A DNA stretch of 64,000 nt, taken from GH45 sp046704385. GTDB taxonomy: Bacteria; Bacteroidota; Bacteroidia; Bacteroidales; SZUA-534. Both the position numbers and the translations under genes were made by a program. The stretch is taken from the NCBI GenBank assembly GCA_046704385.1, contig JBJKSB010000090.1, positions 1 to 64,000 on the forward strand. Direction: 5' to 3'. The notes beneath the pieces are model-generated. The model did no database searches and was not told the origin of the DNA. It saw only the letters and a list, made by a program, of their open reading frames with translations. Shown piece after piece: positions 16,636-25,432 of the stretch; positions within the stretch are counted from its first letter, which is position 1, and the number at the start of each line of letters is the position of its first letter.

Positions 16636-18984
16636 CTAAATTATCTTAACCGCATCCACCGGACATATTTGCCGGCAAATGTCACATTTCACACACAGTT
16701 CATTATCAATCTTATGAATTTCGTAGGGTTTATTCTCAATGGCATTCACCGGACAACGTTGTGCACACTTGGTACAACCGATGCAGTTATCCTCAATATT
16801 GTAATTAATAATATCCAAACATTTACCGGTTGGGCATTTCCCATGTATATGCATCTCATATTCCGACCTGAAATATTTTAGTGTAGACAGAACCGGATTT
16901 GGAGCCGTCCTACCCAAACCACACATACTTCCTTTTTTGGTCTGATTGGCAAGTTTTTCCAGTAAATCAATATCTTCCATGGTTCCCTTTCCGGTTGTAA
17001 TTTTATCCAGAATTTCAAGCATACGTTTGGTTCCTACACGGCAAAAAGTACAACGCCCGCAGGATTGGTCCTGAGTAAATGAAAGAAAATACCTTGCAAT
17101 ATCTACCATACAATCCGTTTCATCCAAAACGATAAGGCCACCCGAGCCCATCATTGCCCCGACTTCCTTCAGTGAATTAAAATCGATGGGTGTGTCCATA
17201 AGGGATGCAGGTATACAACCACCCGAAGGCCCTCCGATTTGCACGGCTTTAAATTTTTTACTATCAGGAATACCGCCACCAATTTCTTCAATAATGGTTC
17301 TGATGGTTATTCCCATGGGTACCTCGATTAATCCACCCCGATTAATCTTACCGGCCAGGGCAAATACTTTGGTTCCCTTACTATTATTGGTTCCAATGGA
17401 AGCAAATTTTTCAGTTCCGTTTCGGATGATCCACGAAATCAGCGAAAAAGTTTCGGTATTGTTTATTAGTGTGGGTTTTCCCCATAATCCATTCTCCGAA
17501 GGATATGGCGGACGCATAGCTGGCAATCCCCTGTTTCCTTCAACCGAAGCAATAAGTGCGGTTTCCTCTCCACACACAAAAGCCCCGGCCCCTTCAAACA
17601 CTTCCACATCAAAAGAAAAACCTGATCCCAAAATATTATCGCCCAAAATTCCGCGATTGCGGCAAATTTCGATTCCTTCTTTTATCCTTTTCACAGCCAA
17701 CGAATATTCGGCCCTGATGTAGAAAAATCCTTTGGTAGCCCCAACTGCAAAGCCGGCAATGATCACTCCTTCAATAATCCTGAATGGATATGATTCCAGC
17801 AGCATCCTGTCCATAAAGGCCCCGGGATCGCCTTCATCGCCGTTACAAATAACATATTTTTCGTTGCTGGATTCTTTGTGAACCAACTGCCATTTTATCC
17901 CTGTCCTGAAACCTCCACCTCCCCGGCCCTGCAGACCACTTTCAGAAATAATATCAATAATCTCTTGCTGAGAATAATTGTTTAAACAGGTTTTCAACGC
18001 TGCAAAACCATCCAGGCTCATGTATTCATCAATATCAGCCGGTTTAATCTGTCCCCGGTGTTCAGTGGCAATACTTACCTGGTTTTTTACAAATTCAGTA
18101 ATGGGTGAATCGGGCTTTTCAGCCGCATAGCGACGAATGGATTTCGGTAAATCGCTTATGACATAATCTTCAAAAGAGCTTAACAGTTTGGCCTTTATTT
18201 TTTCAACGGGTTTTTCCGATTTAAAATGGTGATGCACGATTTGGCTTACCTCTTCTGGTTTTATCTTGGTATAAAAAGTCGGATTTTCATCGGGCTTGTG
18301 CACTTCAAGCATGGGGACCTGGTTACAAACACCAACACATCCAACGTGCTTCACATTCACATTTATTTTGCTTTCGCTCAGAGTTTGTTCCAGAGCATCC
18401 TTAACTCCCTGACTACCGCTGGCCACACAGCACGATCCCAAGCCAATCCGTATTTCACCCTGAACTTTCCCCAGGTTTTCTGAAGGTAAAGCAATATGGG
18501 CTGCCAGTTTTCGGTCTGCCGATTTAAAATCTGCGATGATTTCATCTACTTTGCCAGTAGCCACATGACCATAAGTAACATTATCAATCTGTACCACAGG
18601 TGCCAGCGTACAACAACCCAGACAAGCCACTTTTTCAATAGTGAAAAGCCTGTCGGCATCGGTATCCTCATCACCGGTAATTTTTAAACTACGTTTAATG
18701 GCATCGTGTACCTGCATGGCGCCCTTCACATGGCAGGCCGTACCCACACAGACTTTTATAATATGTTTCCCAACCGGGCGGTGTCTGAATTGCGAATAAA
18801 AAGTTGATATACCCGATATTTTTGAAGCCGAAATTTCAGTGGTTTCACTAACCCTGCGTAAAGCCTCGACCGGCAAATAATTAAATTCCTGCTGAATGGC
18901 CTGCAGTATAGGTATAGCACGATTTTCAGTCCTGCCAATCCGGGTGATTATCTGATCAGTTTTTGAAGTTATTTCGTCGCTCAT
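16636..18984 (-). CDS. NuoE-NuoF fusion (HydB/HndC-type NADH dehydrogenase module)
   Basis: A 782-residue fusion. The order is: NuoE-like domain with a [2Fe-2S] site (CVGTAC...CLGCC); a second thioredoxin-like domain ('GSCCVASG...GCVGVC'); a NuoF core with NADH loop 'GRGGGGFRTG', FMN segment 'GDEGDPGAFMDR' and the [4Fe-4S] site 'SCGRCTFCRVG'; then two C-terminal ferredoxin clusters ('CIGCTKCAQRCP', 'CVKCDICRQICP'). The DPGAFMDR form and the ferredoxin tail are those of HydB/HndC in NAD(P)-linked hydrogenases and bifurcating enzymes rather than complex I. I take the ATG at 18984 (MSDEITSK), one base after the previous stop. A longer start at 19044 would overlap the propeller gene and adds non-homologous residues. 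No hydrogenase subunit is nearby. Confidence 0.9.
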   Translation of the reverse strand: MSDEITSKTDQIITRIGRTENRAIPILQAIQQEFNYLPVEALRRVSETTEISASKISGISTFYSQFRHRPVGKHIIKVCVGTACHVKGAMQVHDAIKRSLKITGDEDTDADRLFTIEKVACLGCCTLAPVVQIDNVTYGHVATGKVDEIIADFKSADRKLAAHIALPSENLGKVQGEIRIGLGSCCVASGSQGVKDALEQTLSESKINVNVKHVGCVGVCNQVPMLEVHKPDENPTFYTKIKPEEVSQIVHHHFKSEKPVEKIKAKLLSSFEDYVISDLPKSIRRYAAEKPDSPITEFVKNQVSIATEHRGQIKPADIDEYMSLDGFAALKTCLNNYSQQEIIDIISESGLQGRGGGGFRTGIKWQLVHKESSNEKYVICNGDEGDPGAFMDRMLLESYPFRIIEGVIIAGFAVGATKGFFYIRAEYSLAVKRIKEGIEICRNRGILGDNILGSGFSFDVEVFEGAGAFVCGEETALIASVEGNRGLPAMRPPYPSENGLWGKPTLINNTETFSLISWIIRNGTEKFASIGTNNSKGTKVFALAGKINRGGLIEVPMGITIRTIIEEIGGGIPDSKKFKAVQIGGPSGGCIPASLMDTPIDFNSLKEVGAMMGSGGLIVLDETDCMVDIARYFLSFTQDQSCGRCTFCRVGTKRMLEILDKITTGKGTMEDIDLLEKLANQTKKGSMCGLGRTAPNPVLSTLKYFRSEYEMHIHGKCPTGKCLDIINYNIEDNCIGCTKCAQRCPVNAIENKPYEIHKIDNELCVKCDICRQICPVDAVKII

Positions 18985-18985
18985 A

Positions 18986-20872
18986 CTATTTTCCAATACA
19001 ATACAGGTTATTGCGTCCCCTGATATAAATCTTTCCATCAACAAAAGCAGGAATAGTAACTACATCTTCACCCAAAGGATTTTCCGCCACCTGAGTATAT
19101 TCACGGCTAAGCTTAAATATATGCATAATTCCCTTCATATCAATCAGGTAAACATTATCTTTAACCAACATGGGCGAAGAATAAATATTATTTTCCATTT
19201 CATGATCCCAAAGCATCTCCCCTGTTTTAGCATCAAAACACCCCACAGTTCCATAACTGGTAGGTATTATAAGCAAACTGTTTGCACAAACCGGACTTGG
19301 CACATCCGATAATAGTTCGTCACTTTCCCAGATAACTTTCGATGGATTATCAAGGCCAATGGCAACCAGGCTGGCATATTCGTTCATCGCATAAACTACT
19401 CCATCAGCATAACAAACGGAAGGCCCCACTTCGCCATAAATACAATTGAGGCTCCAGTTTTCCTTACCTGTTTCCGGATCGTATGATGCCACCAACGGAT
19501 CGGCTGAAAGAATTATCTGAATCTTTCCTTTATAATCGGCCAACACCGGAGAAGCCCACGAAATTTTAACTTTCCTTGGAGTGCTCCAAACTTCATTTCC
19601 TGTAGCCGCTGCCAATGCAATTAACCGGGGATTGTCTTTTTGATCGTACTGTACAAGTAATTTATCTTTAACCATCTGCAATGAAGAAGCGTGGCCGTAA
19701 TGATTCTGAGGTATTCCAAGGTTTTTCGACCAGACAATTTTACCTTCAAAATCAAGTGCCACAATATCGCCGGTGGCAAATATGGCATAAACTTTTTGAC
19801 CATCAGTAACCATGGTTGGTGCAGCTAAGCCGGTATCAGAAGTTGTTTTAGGTGGTGTTTGAGGCGATCCCGGAATATTCTGAATTTTGGTCCGCCATAA
19901 CAGTTTCCCTGTCTTACGGTCGAAACAAAAAATTTCCTGATCGGTTTGATTCGCCCCCGACAAAAATATTTTGTTGCCCCAGACAATCGGAGAATTGAAA
20001 CCCTCAACCGGGACCGGAACTTTCCATAATATATTCTGATTGGTCGTCCCATTCCAGGTTTGCGGCACATTATCCTGGTAAACAATTCCATTGCTATGAA
20101 ATCCCCTGAAGGACGGAACGTTGCGCCTTAATTCTTCATCGGTAGGGAAAGCAGCCTTTGTAATATTCTTCTTAGGTGTTTCTATTATTTGATTTTCTTT
20201 AATAGACTTTTCAGGATTCGTTACTTCAGTTTGATTGGTTGTCTGTTTAACAGAATCACTACTCGTTATAAGCCCTTGTTCAGGTTGTGTAACGGGTTCC
20301 GGGTTATCATTCACGACAAGCATTGCTGTGGTATCAGAAACCGCAGCATTATTTTCTGATATGGCCGAATGGTTTATCTTTTCACCCAACCTGTTATAGG
20401 TTAACCAGGTAATTATCAATGCCACTAAAACCAGGCCGCTCCCCGATAATGCGATGCCTACCTGAGCACTCTTTTGAATTCCTAATATATCTTTTGGCTG
20501 ATCGGGATTTGATATCACTTGTTTTCGAACCTTCAATTCCAGGAGTTGATAAGCAAGCACAAAAACTCCCAATCCCAGTAAAATCATATAACCACCGGCT
20601 TTTACCTGCCAGCGGTTGGTAAAATAGGCTTTACGAGCCAGCAAATCGAGTTCCCGGATTTGTTCGCGCAGTTGTTCATCGTCAGGAGTGGTATTTAAAC
20701 GGTCAACCAGTTTATTAATTACCTCGGTATTAACCGGATCGATCCTGCTTACCTGGAAATAATTGGCAATAACCAATATGCAAACCAAAGCGACAAACCC
20801 GGCCGATATCCAGGCAATGCTTTTTAAAAACTGATTATTTTTATTTTTAACTGAGTTCATCTTTCTAAACAT
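18986..20872 (-). CDS. Membrane-anchored PQQ-like beta-propeller protein
   Basis: A 628-residue protein. Three hydrophobic segments lie near residues 18-40, 95-115 and 132-155. A Ser/Thr/Asn-rich linker (about 165-240) follows, then a propeller from about 245 that opens 'VPSFRGFHSNGIVYQD' and carries blades such as 'GKLLWRTKI' and 'GEMLWDHEM'. The topology suggests an inner-membrane anchor with the propeller in the periplasm. Its ATG overlaps the stop of the polyferredoxin gene (TAATG) and its stop is one base before the NuoEF-like start. It is therefore translationally coupled to redox proteins on both sides, the strongest local evidence that the propellers belong to the electron-transfer system. 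No quinoprotein catalytic residues are recognisable. Confidence 0.88.
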   Translation of the reverse strand: MFRKMNSVKNKNNQFLKSIAWISAGFVALVCILVIANYFQVSRIDPVNTEVINKLVDRLNTTPDDEQLREQIRELDLLARKAYFTNRWQVKAGGYMILLGLGVFVLAYQLLELKVRKQVISNPDQPKDILGIQKSAQVGIALSGSGLVLVALIITWLTYNRLGEKINHSAISENNAAVSDTTAMLVVNDNPEPVTQPEQGLITSSDSVKQTTNQTEVTNPEKSIKENQIIETPKKNITKAAFPTDEELRRNVPSFRGFHSNGIVYQDNVPQTWNGTTNQNILWKVPVPVEGFNSPIVWGNKIFLSGANQTDQEIFCFDRKTGKLLWRTKIQNIPGSPQTPPKTTSDTGLAAPTMVTDGQKVYAIFATGDIVALDFEGKIVWSKNLGIPQNHYGHASSLQMVKDKLLVQYDQKDNPRLIALAAATGNEVWSTPRKVKISWASPVLADYKGKIQIILSADPLVASYDPETGKENWSLNCIYGEVGPSVCYADGVVYAMNEYASLVAIGLDNPSKVIWESDELLSDVPSPVCANSLLIIPTSYGTVGCFDAKTGEMLWDHEMENNIYSSPMLVKDNVYLIDMKGIMHIFKLSREYTQVAENPLGEDVVTIPAFVDGKIYIRGRNNLYCIGK

Positions 20873-22146
20873 TATGAAATTTGATCATCAATTGTAACCG
20901 GACAAAAATCGACACAACGCGCACAACTCAGGCATGATCCTTTATTAGGCTCATAATCCTCACGATACCTGAAAATAGCCAGCGAAGCTAACGAAAGTCC
21001 AATCACCAAACCAATAAATCCTCCCAAAAGCCAACCCCCTGTTTTAAATTTTTTAAGGATAATTTCAGATTCCTTATAAAGTTCAATTGCTGGTTTTCCA
21101 CTCGACTTAAATGATTCCACATCTAACGAAAGTGGTAATTCAGGATGCTCATTGGCCTCAATAAGGGCTTGAGCCATTCTGACTTTAGGATTGACCAAAG
21201 CCAGCTTTTCGTGCACCAGCGATCCGGTCCATCCCCCAACAAAAATCAGTAATGGAATAATAATTACAAGACCGAGGAACCGGATTATCATTGTTTTTTT
21301 CTCCAGCTTAATGTTTTCTGGAACGGGTTTTTCGATGGCACCAAATGGACAGGAATTTTCACATAATTTACACTGGATACAATGGGTTGGCGTTATCGAA
21401 ATATGATTTTTAGAGAAGCGGCTTACCCAATTCAGTAAGACTCCATAAGGGCATAGAAACCGACAATAGGGCCGCGCAATAAATACCCCGATCAATAATA
21501 AAATACCGCCAATCATAAACATGGTAAATGTGCCATCAAGCCGGTAAATGCCAATGAATGGATCGTACCTGCATATCACAAAATCGGAAGCGGTGGCGGC
21601 ATAAAGTACTGCAAATCCCAGGTAAGCGAAAGGGATAATCCCCAGCGTTTTCTGTAACCATGGACGAATTTCAATCGGCTTAATAGCGATTAAATCCTGG
21701 ATGGCTCCCAAGGGACAAACGCCCGCACAGAAAGTCCGGCCAAATAATAAAGCAAAAAATAAAGGCAAAATAAAAAACACTATGGCTGAAATGGGAATGG
21801 TATAGGCAGGATTAAAAACAGCGAGGGCAATATTTTGAACAGAACCTACACTGCATATACAACCTTTGCGAATAAAACCAAAATAGATGACTGAAAAAAC
21901 GCTCATGAGCATGACTCCTCGCCTCGATCGCTTTTTAATTACCAGCCACGATACCAACGAAAGGCTGGCTGCCAAAACAATCATATCCAATATCTCAAGC
22001 GCCTGACTTCTGGCTGCCGGTTTTTGCACAGGGGGCGGCACATGTCCGTTTTCAAATTCCGGTTTGGGAAACCGCTGTGCAAAAGTGTCATAACCCTGCA
22101 AAAGCAAGGTGGTGAAGAAAATTAATATGAATAGTTTTTTTAGCAT
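20872..22146 (-). CDS. NapH/NosR-like membrane polyferredoxin
   Basis: A 424-residue membrane iron-sulfur protein. After an N-terminal signal or anchor, several helices carry the paired membrane motifs 'CAGVCPLGAIQD' and 'CRFLCPYGVLLN'. A soluble ferredoxin loop 'CIQCKLCENSCPFGA' follows, then two more helices and a C-terminal 'CLSCARCVDFCP'. This is the layout of NapH and of the NosR C-terminal half, proteins that pass electrons across the cytoplasmic membrane to periplasmic reductases. No FMN-binding domain is present. Downstream genes are directly coupled. The upstream partner, a Tat ferredoxin, is separated by the 1.5-kb RAYT block. The direction of electron flow is inferred. Confidence 0.88.
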   Translation of the reverse strand: MLKKLFILIFFTTLLLQGYDTFAQRFPKPEFENGHVPPPVQKPAARSQALEILDMIVLAASLSLVSWLVIKKRSRRGVMLMSVFSVIYFGFIRKGCICSVGSVQNIALAVFNPAYTIPISAIVFFILPLFFALLFGRTFCAGVCPLGAIQDLIAIKPIEIRPWLQKTLGIIPFAYLGFAVLYAATASDFVICRYDPFIGIYRLDGTFTMFMIGGILLLIGVFIARPYCRFLCPYGVLLNWVSRFSKNHISITPTHCIQCKLCENSCPFGAIEKPVPENIKLEKKTMIIRFLGLVIIIPLLIFVGGWTGSLVHEKLALVNPKVRMAQALIEANEHPELPLSLDVESFKSSGKPAIELYKESEIILKKFKTGGWLLGGFIGLVIGLSLASLAIFRYREDYEPNKGSCLSCARCVDFCPVTIDDQIS

Positions 22147-22182
22147 TTTAAGTTCTTAGTGTTCTGGTTTACTTATTGAGTT

Positions 22183-22262
22183 GCCCTTTCAGGGCGTTAA
22201 TATCTTCTGTACCAATTTCCCAGGGCGTTGCCCTGGGTTGAATTGAGTTGCCACGCTGTGGC
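22183..22262. repeat. Three-palindrome repeat module (copy A)
   Basis: GCCCTTTCAGGGC (22183-22195), CCCAGGGCGTTGCCCTGGG (22219-22237) and GCCACGCTGTGGC (22250-22262). The middle palindrome differs from copy F by compensated changes on both arms, so the pairing rather than the exact sequence is kept. Confidence 0.85.
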
Positions 22263-22401
22263 GTTTTATTTACTGGATTCATTCAAATTATTCTTATTTG
22301 TAAATTATTTACTTCAATTCCTGTATTCTTTCGTAATTTATTAGTTGTACATTTTTTCCTCTATTTATCTATTAGATGGATATCCTCGGCGGATTTGAGT
22401 T

Positions 22402-22481
22402 GCCCTTTCAGGGCGTAACTAACTATCGTTCTATTATCCCAAGGCGCTGCCTTGGGTTGAATTGAGTTGCCACGCTGTGGC
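22402..22481. repeat. Three-palindrome repeat module (copy B)
   Basis: GCCCTTTCAGGGC (22402-22414), CCCAAGGCGCTGCCTTGGG (about 22438-22456) and GCCACGCTGTGGC (22469-22481). Same orientation and length (80 bases) as copies A, D and F. Confidence 0.85.
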
Positions 22482-22644
22482 GTTTTATTTATTGACTTCA
22501 TTAAACTTATACCAATTTGTAAATTATCTCCTTTAACATCTACCATTATTCTGGTGTCAATCTTTATTCATAATTCATATTGCCTTTCATTTAAATAGAA
22601 TAAAGACTATCATATGTTGAATTGTTCTACAACTCGCAATCTTT

Positions 22645-22725
22645 GGGCTGAAAGCCCTAATAAATTCAACCCGATGGCAACGCCTCGGGTAATAGCTCCC
22701 CGACACAAGCTCGCCCTGAAAGGGC
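22645..22725. repeat. 3'-end palindromic module of RAYT-2 (copy C)
   Basis: GGGCTGAAAGCCC (22645-22657), central CCCGATGGC/GCCTCGGG palindrome, GCCCTGAAAGGGC (22713-22725). It ends 9 bases from the RAYT-2 stop codon and is inverted relative to copy D on the other side, so the two modules form the ends of one element. Confidence 0.85.
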
Positions 22726-22734
22726 AACTAAATT

Positions 22735-23190
22735 TTAATCTGTCCATAAAAACTCCTCTTTGTAATCAACACCATATTCCTTAAGAAACATCAGATATTC
22801 TTCTTTAAAAGTCATTTTTTTATGATGTTCTTCCTGATTTTGAATGTACCGCTTGGTTTTCTCATGAATCGAAGGACTCACTGAAAAACCTCCGTATCCA
22901 CCTTGCCATGTAAAATTATTATAATAAGTATCCTGAGTTTTAATCCACCAACTACTACGTTTTTTGATCTCTTCAAGAAATTTAGATAATGCAATATTTT
23001 TAGACATTACACACAAAATATGTGTATGATCCTCAACCCCATTAATTAAGATAGGAATTGAATCGTTGTCCTTAATTACAGAACCCATAAAGGCATACAA
23101 TTTTGCCTTGTCTGACTTCCTGATTAAACAACTGGTGGTTTTTATGTGGAAGATTAGATGTAGATATATTTTAGAAAGCGATTGTGACAT
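22735..23190 (-). CDS. REP-associated tyrosine transposase (RAYT-2)
   Basis: A 151-residue Y1 transposase related to RAYT-1. The metal site is HTH ('GVEDHTHILC') where most members have His-hydrophobic-His, and the candidate catalytic Tyr is in 'EKTKRYIQNQEEHHKK'. It is bracketed by inverted modules C (22645-22725) and D (23207-23285), giving a compact element of about 640 bases. Single modules A, B, E and F are scattered nearby. The gene separates the membrane polyferredoxin from the Tat ferredoxin. Confidence 0.88.
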   Translation of the reverse strand: MSQSLSKIYLHLIFHIKTTSCLIRKSDKAKLYAFMGSVIKDNDSIPILINGVEDHTHILCVMSKNIALSKFLEEIKKRSSWWIKTQDTYYNNFTWQGGYGGFSVSPSIHEKTKRYIQNQEEHHKKMTFKEEYLMFLKEYGVDYKEEFLWTD

Positions 23191-23206
23191 AATTATCTTT
23201 TTAATT

Positions 23207-23285
23207 GCCCTTTCAGGGCGTATCTATCTATCGTACTATTATCCCAAGGCGCTGCCTTGGTTGAATTGAGTTGCCACGCTGTGGC
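23207..23285. repeat. 5'-end palindromic module of RAYT-2 (copy D)
   Basis: GCCCTTTCAGGGC (23207-23219), CCAAGGCGCTGCCTTGG in the middle and GCCACGCTGTGGC (23273-23285). It begins 17 bases upstream of the RAYT-2 start codon. Confidence 0.85.
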
Positions 23286-23538
23286 GTAATGTCCATCAAT
23301 TGTGCCCTCATCTTCTTTATTATTTTCCTAAATCAATACCATGAATAAACTTAATTACTCCTCCTGGCCATCTTATTTATCAGATTCTCCAATTTTAACC
23401 TATTTATATTACCTATTATTAATTCATTCATTTTAAAGATCTTAAAAATATTCTATTATCCCTATTCCTCTTTTCGGTCGTTTTATAAATAGGAAAAATC
23501 TTTATTGAACCACAATTATCCGTCACTTATCGATATAT

Positions 23539-23619
23539 GGGCTGAAAGCCCTAATAATTTCAACCCAAGACAACGCCTTGGGCTATCAAACCCATGCCCC
23601 ATAATCGCCCTGAAAGGGC
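23539..23619. repeat. Palindromic module without transposase (copy E)
   Basis: GGGCTGAAAGCCC (23539-23551), CCCAAGACAACGCCTTGGG in the middle, GCCCTGAAAGGGC (23607-23619). It has the form of the 3'-end modules C and G but no transposase next to it, and it ends 17 bases from the stop codon of the Tat ferredoxin gene. The 250 bases between D and E hold nothing I recognise. Confidence 0.8.
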
Positions 23620-23636
23620 AACTCAATATATAATGC

Positions 23637-24227
23637 TTAAACTTTATCATCAGCCCTGGTTTTCATTACTCCGTTAAATAAATAGGGATTGCTGGCCGGA
23701 ACACGTTTATAGGCTTCCGAAGGACAATCACGTGCAATGGAACATTCATTACAATTCACACAAATGCTGTGATCCACCTGTAATTGCAACGATCCGTTTC
23801 CAAACGAGCCACAGCCTTTTACACATTTACCACAGCCAATACATAAATCTTCATTAATATGGTACTCGAAATAGGGCTTTTCTATAAATTTTCGTTCTAT
23901 AGCTGCAGTCGGGCAAAGTTGTTTTTCGGCAGCAGTGGTCAGTTCTTTTGTTCCGGGACGATAATAGCCTCCACAAAGGTTGCAATAACCGCACATATCA
24001 AAGACGTGCATGCACTTCACTGCCGATGGCGTAAGGACGCAACTGGTTGCGCAGCGACCACACTGCACACAAACGGCAGCATCGAGCTGCCAAACCAATT
24101 CCTCCTTTGACGAACGGTTTATAAGCAATCCGCCAATTCCTCCCAGTCCCACCGCCATGGAAAGTCGCATTCCGCTACCGATAAATTCCCGGCGGTCCAT
24201 CTTCCCTTTTTTTTCTTTCGCTGCCAT
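23637..24227 (-). CDS. Tat-exported polyferredoxin (NapG-like)
   Basis: A 196-residue protein. 'MDRREFIGSGMRLSMAVG' is a twin-arginine signal followed by a hydrophobic stretch, so it should be folded with its clusters and exported to the periplasm. Four cysteine clusters follow: 'CVQCGRCATSC', 'CGYCNLCGG...CPTAA', 'CIGCGKCVKGC' and 'CVNCNECSIARDCP'. NapG of nitrate-reduction systems has the same design and pairs with NapH; here the NapH-like protein is encoded downstream. It starts three bases after a 71-residue Tat protein. Probable role: periplasmic electron carrier receiving electrons from the membrane polyferredoxin. Confidence 0.9.
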   Translation of the reverse strand: MAAKEKKGKMDRREFIGSGMRLSMAVGLGGIGGLLINRSSKEELVWQLDAAVCVQCGRCATSCVLTPSAVKCMHVFDMCGYCNLCGGYYRPGTKELTTAAEKQLCPTAAIERKFIEKPYFEYHINEDLCIGCGKCVKGCGSFGNGSLQLQVDHSICVNCNECSIARDCPSEAYKRVPASNPYLFNGVMKTRADDKV

Positions 24228-24230
24228 GCG

Positions 24231-24446
24231 TTACAATTTTTGCCTTTTTTTCATCCTAAACTGAGAAGCTTCCGGTAACTTACAGTACCTATTTTTATTA
24301 CAGTTCCGGCATACAAAATCGAAATCACATTCCTGAGTCCCTTCAGGTTTCTTCCTTAGCACCAGGTAACCCGATAATACTGCCATGGCAGAAAAAATTC
24401 CGCCTCTTGTTACCGATTTGAAAAATTTTCTCCTGTCCATACCCAT
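24231..24446 (-). CDS. Small Tat-exported four-cysteine protein, unknown family
   Basis: A 71-residue protein. 'MDRRKFFKSVTRGG' is a good twin-arginine motif, then one hydrophobic segment (about 17-33). The short exported part has four cysteines spaced C-x5-C-x2-C-x5-C ('CDFDFVCRNCNKNRYC') and a basic tail. Four cysteines in so short a chain, exported by Tat, suggest a metal or FeS site assembled before export. I do not recognise a named family. The ATG overlaps the stop of the NHL propeller gene (TAATG) and the stop is three bases before the Tat ferredoxin start, so it is firmly within the operon. Confidence 0.8.
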   Translation of the reverse strand: MGMDRRKFFKSVTRGGIFSAMAVLSGYLVLRKKPEGTQECDFDFVCRNCNKNRYCKLPEASQFRMKKRQKL

Positions 24447-25414
24447 TAATTTTCGTTCTTTTTATAGATGCGCACCTCATTTTTATTGGGCACAATCAAA
24501 AAAATATCGTCATGTGAATTTACTGCCAGGTCGATACCATGCGTACCATCATCAAAGGCTTCAGGACCAGCTACAATGCATCTAAAATCGCCTGTTGGTG
24601 CATGAATTTTTACCCTCACAATGCCTTTTTCGCTGGTCACAAACGAACCATCGGATAAAATGGCAATGTGTGACGGGTTACAGCATCCACTAAAACCATC
24701 CAGTTGCATCGATGTGCGGTCCCAAAAAGAAGTCATACGCCCCGAATCATCAAAGGATTCCAGTTCATGCAATCCGGGATTCACTACCCATAATTCCCCC
24801 TGGTGCCCAATGGCAACATCAAAATAAGGGCTGGGAATGACAAAACCAGGAATTCCTTCCACCGTGTCTTTCCGCCCAATCTCCATAAGGAGTTTGCCGG
24901 AATAATCATATTTCAACACCACGCGATTCCCGGCATCCGCAACATAAACAGCTTCATCGTTTAGAGCAATGCTGGTGATCACAGAACGGTCATTATACCT
25001 TTTCCAGCTTTGGATCAACTGGCCATTCATATCCCAGCGCTCAACATGATCAGACACTCCCAACAGGATTTCACTTTTGGGAGTAATGGCAATATTTTTA
25101 GCTTCGGCATTAATTTTAAAACCTTTCTGGAATTCCAGGTTTTTATTATAGATCATCACCTTTTGTAAACCGGTGAGATACAAATTATCGTCCTTATCTA
25201 TAGCTAATCCGTCAAGCCGGTCAATGATCGGCGTAAAGCGGTGCACTTCATGATAACAATACAAGCTTGAATCTATCTTTTTATATTCATCAAGATTTAA
25301 TTCGTACGGGTTGGTTTTAATAGTGCCCGGCCTACGCATCAGGTCACGTCCCATCAGGATCAAAACCAGGATCAATAAAAGTACAGCACCTCCGATTATT
25401 ATTTTTTGCTTCAT
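24446..25414 (-). CDS. Membrane-anchored NHL/six-bladed beta-propeller protein
   Basis: A 322-residue protein with one N-terminal transmembrane helix (about 4-22) and repeats such as 'LDGLAIDKDDNLYLTG', 'ITSIALNDEAVYVADAGN' and 'FDVAIGHQGELWVVN', which are NHL-type blades. A vicinal cysteine pair occurs in 'FSGCCNPSHIAILSDGSF', and that segment looks strongly conserved with related proteins I recall beside ferredoxins in Planctomycetes and Verrucomicrobia (memory, not checked). It is translationally coupled (TAATG) to the small Tat cysteine protein. Likely periplasmic scaffold or substrate-binding subunit; no enzymatic residues are evident. Confidence 0.85.
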   Translation of the reverse strand: MKQKIIIGGAVLLLILVLILMGRDLMRRPGTIKTNPYELNLDEYKKIDSSLYCYHEVHRFTPIIDRLDGLAIDKDDNLYLTGLQKVMIYNKNLEFQKGFKINAEAKNIAITPKSEILLGVSDHVERWDMNGQLIQSWKRYNDRSVITSIALNDEAVYVADAGNRVVLKYDYSGKLLMEIGRKDTVEGIPGFVIPSPYFDVAIGHQGELWVVNPGLHELESFDDSGRMTSFWDRTSMQLDGFSGCCNPSHIAILSDGSFVTSEKGIVRVKIHAPTGDFRCIVAGPEAFDDGTHGIDLAVNSHDDIFLIVPNKNEVRIYKKNEN

Positions 25415-25432
25415 ACCTATAATTTTACTGAA

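Noticed and set aside
18984..19044. Longer start for the NuoEF-like gene at 19044
   Set aside because: It would overlap the coupled propeller gene by about 60 bases and adds residues unlike NuoE; the ATG at 18984 lies one base after the previous stop.
11197..23619. CRISPR array from the repeated palindromes
   Set aside because: Repeats are irregularly spaced, occur in both orientations, have no uniform spacers and no cas genes; they belong to RAYT-associated modules.
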